This document shows positions 34,245 to 42,425 of a DNA stretch of 64,000 nt, one piece after another. Positions within the stretch are counted from its first letter, which is position 1. Each line of letters opens with the position of its first letter. Source of the DNA: Gemmatimonadota bacterium (GTDB lineage: Bacteria; Latescibacterota; UBA2968; UBA8231); contig JABHDC010000118.1 of assembly GCA_018673255.1 (NCBI GenBank), positions 88,474 through 152,473 of the forward strand, given 5' to 3'. The notes below the pieces were generated by a model, which was not told the DNA's origin, did no database searches, and saw nothing but the letters and a program-made list of their open reading frames with translations. The position numbers were made by a program, and so were the translations under genes.

Positions 34245-35039
34245 ATGACAGAAAAAGAACGTCTCGGCAAAATGGTGCGCTGCGCGCGCGCAGTACATGG
34301 TCGTCGGCAGAAGGAACTGGGCGAACAGGTCGGCCTGAGTCGATCCCAGGTTTCAGCACTGGAAGGGGGGACCGATCAAGCCCCCGTCTGGACGGTGGAT
34401 CTGGTTCATCGGTTGTGTGAGGCCCTCGAGATCTATCCCGAAGCCTTTACCCATCGCTCCGTTCACATGGCTCGCGTGCTGAGAGGTCGCGTCTCGAGCC
34501 ATCTGAGCCATCTGGGTCTCTGGGAGCGTCTGTCCGAAGCCTACTACTACGTGCTCATCGACGTTCACCGATTGCGGCCGGACGTGTCGGGGTTGAGCGT
34601 GATGATCGGCAGTCATCCATCCGGCGAGCCAAGAGCCTATACGGCCCGGCTCGGTCCGCAGGCATTTCACGAGGTCGGTGTGCGACCCGGTGAGGCGCGG
34701 TATGGCCGATGGCAGGAAATCACTGAAGAGGTGCGGTTGTCGCCGCCCCCGGGCCGCCTCGGTCCCGTCAAGGTATTGTCACAGGAAGAAGCGCCGATCA
34801 TACCGGACACATACGTCCTGGAGTGGCTGATCGCAGGCGGAACGATGCAACTGGCCATTTCGGGTTCTGTTGAAGAGCCGGATGAGCATCTGTCTGAGTT
34901 GATGATTCATCTCGGAGATGAGGTCGACAAACAGATGGAACGCATCCGAAACCAACCCACAGGGGGCGGTGCGGCACTGCAGGAATTGCGTGATCTCGCC
35001 GAACGAGTCCGTCGCCTGGAAAATGGGGCAGCGTCATAG
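34245..35039 (+). CDS. XRE-family regulator, paralogue A
   Basis: 264 residues. Residues 5-70 are a Cro/CI-type helix-turn-helix (RRQKELGEQVGLSRSQVSALEGG). The rest is a conserved C-terminal region shared with the next gene (LRGxVxxHLxxLGxxERxxE, followed by RPxV), so the two are tandem paralogues. The last 45 residues are a short coiled coil. There is no Shine-Dalgarno before the ATG; a TTATTT element ends 6 bp upstream, 17 bp after TTGTTT, which would give a leaderless mRNA. Regulated targets are unknown. Confidence 0.85.
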   Translation: MTEKERLGKMVRCARAVHGRRQKELGEQVGLSRSQVSALEGGTDQAPVWTVDLVHRLCEALEIYPEAFTHRSVHMARVLRGRVSSHLSHLGLWERLSEAYYYVLIDVHRLRPDVSGLSVMIGSHPSGEPRAYTARLGPQAFHEVGVRPGEARYGRWQEITEEVRLSPPPGRLGPVKVLSQEEAPIIPDTYVLEWLIAGGTMQLAISGSVEEPDEHLSELMIHLGDEVDKQMERIRNQPTGGGAALQELRDLAERVRRLENGAAS

Positions 35040-35131
35040 ATTAGTCGAGAAGTGTTGTAAAAAACGGTCAAATAGAAAGGAAAGTTCAAGAATGTCGCAC
35101 AAACAACTTGATCTCTGTTGAGAACTACATA

Positions 35132-35181
35132 AACTTGTCGTGCGTCTTACGTGGAAAAGCGGAGTCTACGCGTGACAAGTT
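35132..35181. promoter_or_regulatory. long imperfect inverted repeat in XRE intergenic region
   Basis: 14-base arms at 35132-35145 and 35168-35181 pair as RNA with 12 Watson-Crick and 2 G-U pairs around a 22-base loop. It is the first of three stem-loops before paralogue B, followed by GACCG/CGGTC at about 35200-35213. It could be a regulatory leader or a DNA operator. Confidence 0.5.
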
Positions 35182-35228
35182 GCTCTCAGCGAAAACATGA
35201 CCGCACGCGGTCCCATTCCCACCTCCTA

Positions 35229-35262
35229 CCCCTGCGGAAGCACTGCGTCCGCCGGGGTTTTC
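35229..35262 (+). terminator. terminator-like hairpin upstream of XRE paralogue B
   Basis: CCCC-T-GCGGA pairs with TCCGC-C-GGGG (one mismatch) followed by TTTTCC. It ends 35 bp before the paralogue B start, so it may terminate paralogue A transcripts or attenuate paralogue B. Confidence 0.5.
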
Positions 35263-35296
35263 CTGTTTCGCGGCAATACCGAACTGGCAGGTGCCG

Positions 35297-36100
35297 ATGA
35301 CCCAGCTTACCGAGTATTGCGGCTACCATTTTCGCATTGCGAGAAAAAGACGAGGGCTGAGCCAGGTTGCCCTTGCCAGGCAGCTCCATATCGATCAGAG
35401 TGCGGTGTCTCGACTGGAGCACGGCGTGCTGCCCAATCCGTCGTGGGATCTGGTACAACGCCTGTGTGTAGCCCTTGATATGGAGCCCCACGCCATGATG
35501 CGGCATGGACCGGGTCCTGGCAGCCATGCTCTGCAACCGATTGCACAACTGCGGGGTCAGGTGGCCAAACACGTGCTGTATCTGGGCTATCGGGAGCGAA
35601 TCCCCGAGTTGCTCGCCTGCTGTCTGCGTGACATGCAGAGCGTGCGGCCGACCGTCACGACCCTGGCCCTGACGCTGTTCACGTGGAGCGATGGCGTGCG
35701 GCAGTGCTACGCCACATCCCTGAACGGACAGATCCAGTCTGACGAGCGGCGGGTGACAGGTACACCGGCGATCCGGACCTTGCTGGCCAACTGGAAAGCG
35801 GACACGCCGCTGCAGCGCGAGAGCCGTGAAGAGTTGCCGATCGTCAACGATGAGACGGCACTGGCCATCGACCAGCCGCTGCCTCAGGGTATGCTGGGTA
35901 TCGACCTGCGTGAGGAGGAGCTTGCTGATCTGGATGCGGCACGCGCGTGGGTGGTCAGTATGAGCGAGCCCTTCCGCGAAGCACTGCGCCTGATCGAAGA
36001 CCGCTGCGAGGCGAGTCGGCACCGCTCTGAACTGACGGGGATTTCATCCAGTCTTCATCTCATTGAGGCCCGCCTGGCGCCCACGGAGGTCGCCGGATGA
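35297..36100 (+). CDS. XRE-family regulator, paralogue B
   Basis: 267 residues from ATG 35297 (AGGTG upstream; GTG 35291 possible). Helix-turn-helix at residues 10-70 (RRGLSQVALARQLHIDQSAVSRLEHG). The C-terminal part shares the pattern QLRGQVAKHVLYLGYRER and VRPTV with paralogue A but continues into a different tail. The stop overlaps the start of the 42-residue membrane peptide by ATGA. The pair plus peptide reads as a transcription unit ending at the two hairpins at 36224-36344. Confidence 0.88.
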   Translation: MTQLTEYCGYHFRIARKRRGLSQVALARQLHIDQSAVSRLEHGVLPNPSWDLVQRLCVALDMEPHAMMRHGPGPGSHALQPIAQLRGQVAKHVLYLGYRERIPELLACCLRDMQSVRPTVTTLALTLFTWSDGVRQCYATSLNGQIQSDERRVTGTPAIRTLLANWKADTPLQRESREELPIVNDETALAIDQPLPQGMLGIDLREEELADLDAARAWVVSMSEPFREALRLIEDRCEASRHRSELTGISSSLHLIEARLAPTEVAG

Positions 36101-36225
36101 ATACGCCTCAGGTCCTGCTCGCGATCGCCAGTCTGATCCTCGGGGTGGCGGCAACATTCGGTTTGAAAGCGACCCTGGACAACAGGCGTCAGACTCCCTG
36201 GTGGAGGCGATTCAGACACGGTTGA
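36097..36225 (+). CDS. 42-residue single-helix membrane peptide, translationally coupled
   Basis: ATG at 36097 overlaps the XRE paralogue B stop as ATGA. The product starts MNTPQVLLAIASLILG, has one membrane helix (residues 5-22) and a basic Trp/Arg-rich tail (RRQTPWWRRFRHG). No family is recognised. The overlap and the terminator just downstream argue that it is a real gene. It could anchor or modulate the regulators, or be a small toxin-like peptide. Confidence 0.6.
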   Translation: MNTPQVLLAIASLILGVAATFGLKATLDNRRQTPWWRRFRHG

Positions 36226-36300
36226 ATGACCGTCAAGACCGTCCAGTCGGGCGGTCGAGCGTCGTGAGGTCGCTCGACCGCCCGGTCGTTGTGGTCATTC
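36224..36300. repeat. compound inverted repeat after the microprotein gene
   Basis: Inner perfect 14-bp arms (CGGGCGGTCGAGCG at 36248-36261, complement at 36271-36284, 9-base loop) lie within outer 8-bp arms (GAATGACC at 36224-36231, GGTCATTC at 36293-36300). The whole 77 bases can fold as a two-part stem. Confidence 0.75.
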
Positions 36301-36308
36301 GCTGATGG

Positions 36309-36344
36309 GTGCGGTCCGGTCAATGCCGGGGCGCACTTTTTTTT
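36309..36344 (+). terminator. rho-independent terminator of the XRE unit
   Basis: Stem GTGCG-gt-CCGG with CCGG-gg-CGCAC (internal mismatches) followed by eight T residues at 36337-36344, between convergent genes. Confidence 0.8.
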
Positions 36345-36377
36345 ACGGTGAGATGAAGAAACTGGTCGCTTTCTAAC

Positions 36378-37433
36378 TCAGCCCTTCGGGTAGCTGGCCG
36401 CTTCGTCGTACATGGCAATGATGTTCTCAATGGGGGTGACGACCTGCAGGTTGTGGCAGGGGGCCAGGATGTAACCGGTGCCGTCGCTCATGAGGCTGTC
36501 GATGCAGTGACGGACCTCGGCGCGCACGTCATCGGTCGTGCCGAAGGGGAGGATACTCTGGTTCTCCATGCCGCCGTGGAAAGTGATGCGGTCGCCGAAC
36601 TCGGACTTGAGTTCCACCATGTCCATACCGGGACAGACCCACTGGATCGGGTTGAGTACATCGATTCCCATATCGATGAGCATGGGCAGGAAGAGGCGGC
36701 AGCTGCCGTCGTCATGGTGCATGACGCGGATGTCGAATTCGTGGCACAGGTTGATGAAACGCTGGTGCCAGGGGGCGTAGAAGTCGCGGTAGATCTCCAT
36801 TGAGATCAGCGGGCCGTGCTGACTGCCGAGATCGTCAGTTACCTGGGCGACGTCGATGAGATCGCCAACCGCTTCGAACATGCGTCGATGGTGGGCTTCG
36901 AAATACGCGCAGAGCCGCTCGAGCAGGGCATGGGTGAAGTCGGGTTTGATGAGCGGGTCCATGAGCGATGTTTCGAGGCCGCGCAGCAGGTTGTGGTAGT
37001 AGAAGGGGGCCATGTAGCCGCACTGCACCGCCTGGTGTCTGCCGGCGTCTTCGGCTTCGGCGCGCATCTGTGAGGTGTCGAACCAATCGGCCTCGGGCCA
37101 GGTGTAGGCGTCCAGGTCGTCGATGGTTTGGGCCTTGGCCAGGGGATGGTGGATCTGTTCGTTGTAGGCGCCGCCTTCGTGCGGCGTGAGGCGTCGGCGC
37201 ATTCCCCAGAAGTCGATGGACTCGCCCTCGGGCTGAGGTTCGAGCTCGGGGCCGATGTAACCGGCATTGATGTTGGCCATGCCGTCGATCTGCAATTCGG
37301 CGCGAGCCGTCGCGTCGTCGCCGAAGTGTTCGCGCAGTTTGCCCCAGACTTCAGGTGTGGCCCAGATGTCGGTGGGGACTCGGTCGACGGGTTGGCGGTC
37401 CATGGCCGCCAGGACTCGGTCGCGGGAATTCAC
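36378..37433 (-). CDS. uroporphyrinogen decarboxylase-fold protein (UroD/MtaA-like methyltransferase family)
   Basis: 351 residues from GTG. The start RDRVLAAMDRQPVDRVP is the typical UroD-family N-terminus (RxLAAL.G..pDRvP). Metal-binding marks of the corrinoid methyltransferase branch may be present in RVMHHDDGSC, while true UroD residues for porphyrin binding are not obvious. It probably works as a methyltransferase or demethylase rather than in haem synthesis. It is followed on the same strand after a 98-bp spacer upstream by the flavin reductase. Confidence 0.82.
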   Translation of the reverse strand: MNSRDRVLAAMDRQPVDRVPTDIWATPEVWGKLREHFGDDATARAELQIDGMANINAGYIGPELEPQPEGESIDFWGMRRRLTPHEGGAYNEQIHHPLAKAQTIDDLDAYTWPEADWFDTSQMRAEAEDAGRHQAVQCGYMAPFYYHNLLRGLETSLMDPLIKPDFTHALLERLCAYFEAHHRRMFEAVGDLIDVAQVTDDLGSQHGPLISMEIYRDFYAPWHQRFINLCHEFDIRVMHHDDGSCRLFLPMLIDMGIDVLNPIQWVCPGMDMVELKSEFGDRITFHGGMENQSILPFGTTDDVRAEVRHCIDSLMSDGTGYILAPCHNLQVVTPIENIIAMYDEAASYPKG

Positions 37434-37531
37434 TGTTGGCTGCTCCGGCTCAGGGGTGTCTTCTACTCAAGGCGGATTCGCTTGGGCGCGTCAACCGGTT
37501 GCGGCCCTCGTCACTTCCTTCGACTGCGTCT

Positions 37532-38149
37532 CTATTCAGGCCAGGTGGGACGGTCGATGGCGAAGGCTTCCTTTACGTCCACATAGTCCAGGGCGCCCAG
37601 GCGGCCGATGGGCCTCAGTTTGGCGATATCTATGAGGCCGTCCGTGAGGACGCGCTCGTCGATGTGGATGCCGATGACCTGACCGAAGACGACGGTATTG
37701 TCATCGCCCTCTTCACTGGGCAGGCTCAAGGTCTGGGTGGTGCGGCATTCGAGATGGACAGGGCTCTCGGCAACTCTGGGTGGGGTGATGATCTCTGAGC
37801 TGGCTTTGGTGAGGCCGGTGATCTCGAATTCGTCGATGTCACTTGGTGCGGCCGTGGAAGAGGCGTTCATCTGTTCACGCAGATCCCACGTGGCCAGGTT
37901 GACGACGAATTCGCCGGTCTCCTTGGCGTTGGCGACACTGTCCTTCAGGCCTCCCGTGCGATGCCCGCTGGAGGCACAGAACATGACCTGGGGCGGGCTG
38001 TAGGCGACGGCGTTGAAGAAGGAATAGGGTGCCAGGTTGTCGACGCCATCGGCGCTGCGTGTGGAGATCCAGCCGATCGGGCGCGGAACGACGAGATAGT
38101 TGAAGGGATCGCGGGGCAGTCCGTGGTCATCTTCGGGGCGATAGAACAT
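37532..38149 (-). CDS. flavin reductase-like FMN-binding protein
   Basis: 205 residues, ATG with AAGGAAGG upstream. The fold marks are VVPRPIGWISTRSADGVDNLAPYSFFNAV near residues 22-50 with the FMN phosphate-binding region, and FVVNLATWDLREQMN. The family includes NAD(P)H:flavin oxidoreductases that supply reduced flavin to monooxygenases. No monooxygenase partner is adjacent. A 17-bp perfect hairpin lies 36 bp before the start and separates it from the arsC-like gene. Confidence 0.9.
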   Translation of the reverse strand: MFYRPEDDHGLPRDPFNYLVVPRPIGWISTRSADGVDNLAPYSFFNAVAYSPPQVMFCASSGHRTGGLKDSVANAKETGEFVVNLATWDLREQMNASSTAAPSDIDEFEITGLTKASSEIITPPRVAESPVHLECRTTQTLSLPSEEGDDNTVVFGQVIGIHIDERVLTDGLIDIAKLRPIGRLGALDYVDVKEAFAIDRPTWPE

Positions 38150-38184
38150 GCGGGGCCTTCCTTGCGGCAGGACAGGAGTTCACA

Positions 38185-38224
38185 CAAAGGGGGGATCCGG
38201 CGCTTGAGCCGGATCCCCCCTTTG
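38185..38224. terminator. 17-bp perfect hairpin between arsC-like and flavin reductase genes
   Basis: Arms 38185-38201 and 38208-38224 are perfectly complementary with a 6-base loop (GCTTGA on the plus strand). It is 33 bp after the arsC-like stop (minus strand). A true U-tract is lacking, so strength is uncertain. Confidence 0.7.
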
Positions 38225-38257
38225 TTTCGGGGCCTCGGAGATCTGCACTCAACAGAA

Positions 38258-38608
38258 TCAGTCGAGGATCTCTTCGACCTTTTCCGCTGGTCGGGCGATG
38301 ACGGCCCGGTCACCGCGGATGCAGATCGGGCGTTGCATCACCTCCGGGTGCTCGACGAGCAGGTTCACCAACGCGTCGGGCGTATCGATCTCTTCGATCG
38401 GGCGGCCTAGCTTCTTGAAGGAGCCTTCGTGCAGCATCTCGGCAGGTTCGCAGCCGAGCAACTCCAGGAAGCGACGATAGGTCTGTTCGCCGGGGGGATT
38501 CTCAATGTATTCAATGACGTCGAACTCGACGTTGCGGGTACGCAGGATCTCCAGCGCACCCCTGGACTTGCTTCAATTGGGGTTGTGGTAGATGGTCACA
38601 TTCGCCAC
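38258..38608 (-). CDS. arsC: ArsC-family thioredoxin-fold reductase with TGA at the catalytic Cys codon (probable selenoprotein)
   Basis: 117 codons including stop. GTG 38608 has AAGGAGG 8 bp upstream. Read through a TGA at 38573-38575, the frame gives ANVTIYHNPN-U-SKSRGALEIL, and continues for 104 codons to a normal TGA stop. E. coli ArsC begins SNITIYHNPACGTSR, with catalytic Cys12 at exactly the same position. Downstream, QRPICI and ARPAEKVEEIL match the family's anion-binding arginines; the one corresponding to Arg60 is not seen. Bases +12 to +37 after the TGA form a stem-loop (8 bp, mismatch, 2 bp, AGAU loop) placed like a bacterial SECIS. The role would be arsenate or related thiol-linked reduction. 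A nonsense mutation (TGC to TGA) is the main alternative. Confidence 0.78.
38536..38561 (-). promoter_or_regulatory. candidate bacterial SECIS element
   Basis: On the minus strand, GGGTGCGC pairs with GCGTACCC (one G-U), then a T-T mismatch, two G-C pairs and a four-base AGAT loop with its G 24 bases after the TGA. Bacterial SECIS elements have an apical loop with a guanine about 16-37 bases after the UGA. Confidence 0.5.
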
Positions 38609-38805
38609 GGGTGGGGCCTCCTTGAGTGAGTCGAACTCATCGTGTTGAATGGGGGTAAGAAACCACGCCCACGCATGGTGTCAACGATCGGTGTAGGCCT
38701 GGGCATTCCCGGCACAGTGGCACCCCCTGCCCCACCTCGACGGTGGGGGCACAACTGGTGTATCGTCTACATCAGTGTTCACGGCCATCAGATCGGAGCG
38801 ATACC

Positions 38806-40800
38806 ATGACGAGTGACATACGACGACCATCGTGGATTCGGAGATTCAGTGAAAACTGGATAGTTGCCCTGATCGCCATGGCCCTGTTGCTGCCCGTCAT
38901 GGTTGACGCCGATGAAGAGGCTGATGAGCTGGCCGAATACATCCGTGCGAACTACACCAAATACGAGCACCAGATTCCCATGCGGGATGGCGTGCGGTTG
39001 TTCACGGCCGTCTATGTGCCGAAGGCGGATACCACCGACTACGGGATGATGTTGATCCGCACGCCTTACAGCGTGTCGCCCTATGGTGTCGACAACTATC
39101 CTCGGCGTCTTGGACCATCCGAGATCTTCGCCCGGGAAGGGTTCATTTTTGTCGAGCAGGACGTGCGCGGCCGCTATCTCTCGGAAGGCGCCTTCATCGA
39201 GATGACGCCGCATCAAGCCGATAAGTCTTCCTCTGCCGTCGTCGATGAGTCCTCCGATACATACGACACGATCGACTGGCTTGTGAAACATGTGCCGGAC
39301 AACAATGGCAAGGTCGGTATGTACGGCGTGTCGTATCCGGGTTTCTATGTCGCGGCGGGTATGATCGATGCCCATCCAGCCCTGGTCGCCGCCTCGCCTC
39401 AGGCGCCGATCGCCGACCTGTTTCAGGGTGACGATTCCTACCACAATGGCGCTTTCATGCTCGCCGCGAACTTCGGCTTCTTCACCTTCTTCGAGAAGCA
39501 CGAGGAGCCGCAGCGTCCGCGAGATCGTGTTGATTTCGATTTCAAGACGACGGATGGCTATCAGTTCTATCTGGACATGGGGCCACTGGTCCGGGCGGAT
39601 GAGCTCTATTTCCACGGCGGGAATCCCTACTTCACTGAGTCCCTCGATCATGCGACCTACGACGATCACTGGCAGGCACGGAGCATCGATCACTTCATCG
39701 ACGATGTGCCACCTGCAGTGATGACGGTGGGCGGCTGGTTCGACGCGGAGGATCTGGCCGGTCCCTTCAAGGTCTTTCGAGCCGTCGAAAGGAATGGCAA
39801 CAAGGCCAATCATCTGGTCATGGGACCCTGGTCACATGGTGGCTGGCACTGGGGTGATGGCAACGAGCTGGGCGATGTCCGCTTCCACGTGAAGACATCG
39901 GAGTATTTCCGGGACGAGGTGGAGTTCCCCTTCTTCAACCATCACTTGCATGGTGAAGGCGACAGCGAGTTGCCCAAGGCCCTCGTCTTTCAGACGGGAA
40001 CGAATCAGTGGCGACGCTACGATCAGTGGCCACCGAAGTCCGTCCGACAACGGGCGCTCTATTTCGGTGCTGCTGGCAGCTTGTCCTACGAGCCTCTCGG
40101 AGCGACGTCCGAGGCGTCACCGGAGAGAACGTCCTCGATCACGGGAATGGCTCAGGCCGGTCAGGCGTCAGGTTCTCTCCCTCTGGACCCCGGCATTGAT
40201 ACCTGGGTGAGCGATCCGGCGCGACCCGTCCCTTTCACTGAGCAGATCACGACCTGGGTGCCACGCAGTTACATGGTGGCCGACCAGCGCTTCGCTTCCA
40301 AGCGCACGGATGTCATGGTCTATCAGACTGAGCCGCTGGAGGAAGATCTCGCCATTGCCGGGCCGATCACGCCGAAACTGTGGGTGACGACGACGGGGAC
40401 GGATGCGGATTTCGTGGTGAAACTCATCGATGTGTATCCGAATGACTATCCGGATATCGAGCCGAACCCGGCGAGGGTGCGCATGGGTGGGTACCAGCAA
40501 CTGGTTCGTGGTGAACCGATCCGAGCGAAATTCCGCAATGACCTGACGACGCCTGAACCAATGGTGCCTGGAGAATTGACCTTGCTGGAATTCGAGATGC
40601 CCGATGTGTGTCACGTCTTTCGACGCGGACACCGGGTGATGGTGCAGGTGCAGAGCTCGTGGTTCCCCCTTGTGGATCGTAATCCGCAGACCTTCGTCGA
40701 TATTCCCCGCGCGGCGGCGGCGGACTTCGTCGCCGCGACGCACACCATCCACCGTACGGCCCAGGCGCCGTCCGCCATCCTGTTGCCGGTGCTGCCATGA
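38806..40800 (+). CDS. CocE/NonD-type (S15 family) hydrolase, exported
   Basis: 664 residues from ATG 38806. An N-terminal membrane segment or signal (WIVALIAMALLLPVMVDA) is followed by the alpha/beta hydrolase: QIPMRDGVRLFTAVY, nucleophile elbow GMYGVSYPG (Ser about 176), acid in GGWFDAED and His in GPWSHGGW. The C-terminal beta-jelly-roll (X-Pro dipeptidyl-peptidase C-terminal domain, ending QSSWFPLVDRNPQTF) is present. The family hydrolyses esters, amides or X-Pro peptides. The stop overlaps the next gene start (ATGA), so the two are coupled. Confidence 0.92.
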   Translation: MTSDIRRPSWIRRFSENWIVALIAMALLLPVMVDADEEADELAEYIRANYTKYEHQIPMRDGVRLFTAVYVPKADTTDYGMMLIRTPYSVSPYGVDNYPRRLGPSEIFAREGFIFVEQDVRGRYLSEGAFIEMTPHQADKSSSAVVDESSDTYDTIDWLVKHVPDNNGKVGMYGVSYPGFYVAAGMIDAHPALVAASPQAPIADLFQGDDSYHNGAFMLAANFGFFTFFEKHEEPQRPRDRVDFDFKTTDGYQFYLDMGPLVRADELYFHGGNPYFTESLDHATYDDHWQARSIDHFIDDVPPAVMTVGGWFDAEDLAGPFKVFRAVERNGNKANHLVMGPWSHGGWHWGDGNELGDVRFHVKTSEYFRDEVEFPFFNHHLHGEGDSELPKALVFQTGTNQWRRYDQWPPKSVRQRALYFGAAGSLSYEPLGATSEASPERTSSITGMAQAGQASGSLPLDPGIDTWVSDPARPVPFTEQITTWVPRSYMVADQRFASKRTDVMVYQTEPLEEDLAIAGPITPKLWVTTTGTDADFVVKLIDVYPNDYPDIEPNPARVRMGGYQQLVRGEPIRAKFRNDLTTPEPMVPGELTLLEFEMPDVCHVFRRGHRVMVQVQSSWFPLVDRNPQTFVDIPRAAAADFVAATHTIHRTAQAPSAILLPVLP

Positions 40801-42425
40801 AGACTTCCTACGACGTCATCATCATCGGCGGTGGCCACAATGGGCTGGTGACGGCGGCCTATCTGGGCAAGGCCGGATACCGCACGCTCGTGCTGGAGCG
40901 ACGCGATATCCTGGGCGGTGCCAGCGTCACGGAGGAGGACGTCTTTTCGGGCTACAAGATCTCTGCCACGTCCTACGTGGCGAGTCTCTTTCATCCGAAG
41001 ATCATCCAGGACCTGAGTCTGCACGAGCATGGTCTGGAGTTCCTCGTGCGTGATCCGCCCTCCTTCACGCCATTTGCGGATGGGTCGCACCTGTTCTCCT
41101 GTCTGGAGCAGGCGGACACGATGGCCGAGATCGCCAGGTTCTCGAAGCGCGATGCCCAACGCTACGCTGAATACGAGGCGATGCTGACACGGATCGCCGA
41201 GCAGATCGAACCCCTGCTACTGATGACGCCGCCCGATCCGACCTCGCGCAAGCCACGTGATCTGTGGCGGCTGATGGGCATGGGGAAGATGGCCAAGGGA
41301 CTGGCCGGTGACTTCCTGCCGGCGTTGCAACTGGCTTCGGCCAGTGTGGCTGACTTTGTCCGGGACTGGTTCGAGTCGGATGCGCTGCAGTCTACGCTGG
41401 CCACGGACGGGATCATCGGCGCCTATGCCGGTGTTGAGTCACCGGGAACGGCCTACGTGCTGCTGCACCACGTCATGGGCGGTATCACCGATGCGGCGGG
41501 CACCTACCACCGCGGTCGGTGGGCCTACGTGCGTGGTGGTATGGGGGGCATTCCTGCATCGATCGTCGCGTCATCTCAGGCGCGCCAGGATCCCGTTGAC
41601 TTCGTGACGGGCGAACCGGTGGCGCGCATCATCGTCGAGAAGGGCCGCACCCGGGGCGTCGAACTCACCGGGGGACGTGTCGTCGAAGCGCCGACGGTCG
41701 TGTCCGCTGTGGATCCGAAGATCACCTATCTGCGACTGCTGGCAGCCGATCAACTGGACGGGGAGTTCATCACCCAGATCCGCAACTACAAGATGAAGGG
41801 TGCCACGACGAAGGTGAACCTGGTCCTGTCTGAGTTGCCGGATTTCAAGGCACTACCCGGAATTCAGTTGGATCGCCAGCACTGCGGTACGATCCATATC
41901 TGCGAAAATCTCGACTACATGGAACGAGCCTGGGAAGACGCCAAGCACGGTCGTTGGTCAGAGAACCCCATCCTGGAATGCACGATCCCGACGGTCTACG
42001 ACAAGACCCTTCTGCCACCGGAACACCCGGATCACCACATCATGAACATCTTCGTGCTCTATGGGCCGAAGAAGCTGGCTCAAGGCACGTGGCAGACGGA
42101 GGGACCGAAGTTCCTGGACCGGGTGATCCGCAAGCTCGGCGAGTTCGCACCGAATCTGCCGGATGCGATCGTGCACAAGCAGATCCTGACACCGGATGAT
42201 CTGGAAGAGCGTTACGCACTGACGGAAGGCTGCATCTTCCATGGCGCCATGGGGCTGGATCAGCTGTTCTGGGCGCGACCCCTGCCATCGATCGCCCAGT
42301 ATCGCGGGCCCATCGACGGGCTCTACATGTGTGGCTCGGGAACACATCCGGGTGGTGGTGTGACGGGCCTTCCGGGGCACAATGCGGCGAGGGAGATCCT
42401 GCGAGACAAGCCGAAACGAGGGTAA
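40797..42425 (+). CDS. phytoene desaturase-like FAD oxidoreductase (CrtI/PYROXD2 family)
   Basis: 542 residues with a 4-bp overlap to the hydrolase. N-terminal FAD motif VIIIGGGHNGLVTAAYLGKAG and the CrtI-type ERRDILGGASVTEE. C-terminal part GLYMCGSGTHPGGGVTGLPG closes the FAD site. This branch resembles the mammalian PYROXD2 group more than true carotenoid desaturases, and no other carotenoid gene is nearby. The substrate is unknown. Confidence 0.9.
   Translation: MKTSYDVIIIGGGHNGLVTAAYLGKAGYRTLVLERRDILGGASVTEEDVFSGYKISATSYVASLFHPKIIQDLSLHEHGLEFLVRDPPSFTPFADGSHLFSCLEQADTMAEIARFSKRDAQRYAEYEAMLTRIAEQIEPLLLMTPPDPTSRKPRDLWRLMGMGKMAKGLAGDFLPALQLASASVADFVRDWFESDALQSTLATDGIIGAYAGVESPGTAYVLLHHVMGGITDAAGTYHRGRWAYVRGGMGGIPASIVASSQARQDPVDFVTGEPVARIIVEKGRTRGVELTGGRVVEAPTVVSAVDPKITYLRLLAADQLDGEFITQIRNYKMKGATTKVNLVLSELPDFKALPGIQLDRQHCGTIHICENLDYMERAWEDAKHGRWSENPILECTIPTVYDKTLLPPEHPDHHIMNIFVLYGPKKLAQGTWQTEGPKFLDRVIRKLGEFAPNLPDAIVHKQILTPDDLEERYALTEGCIFHGAMGLDQLFWARPLPSIAQYRGPIDGLYMCGSGTHPGGGVTGLPGHNAAREILRDKPKRG

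Noticed and set aside
38258..38461. 67-residue arsenate reductase fragment starting at TTG 38461
   Set aside because: Lacks the active site and any ribosome site; the longer frame read through TGA has a perfect Shine-Dalgarno and the conserved N-terminus.
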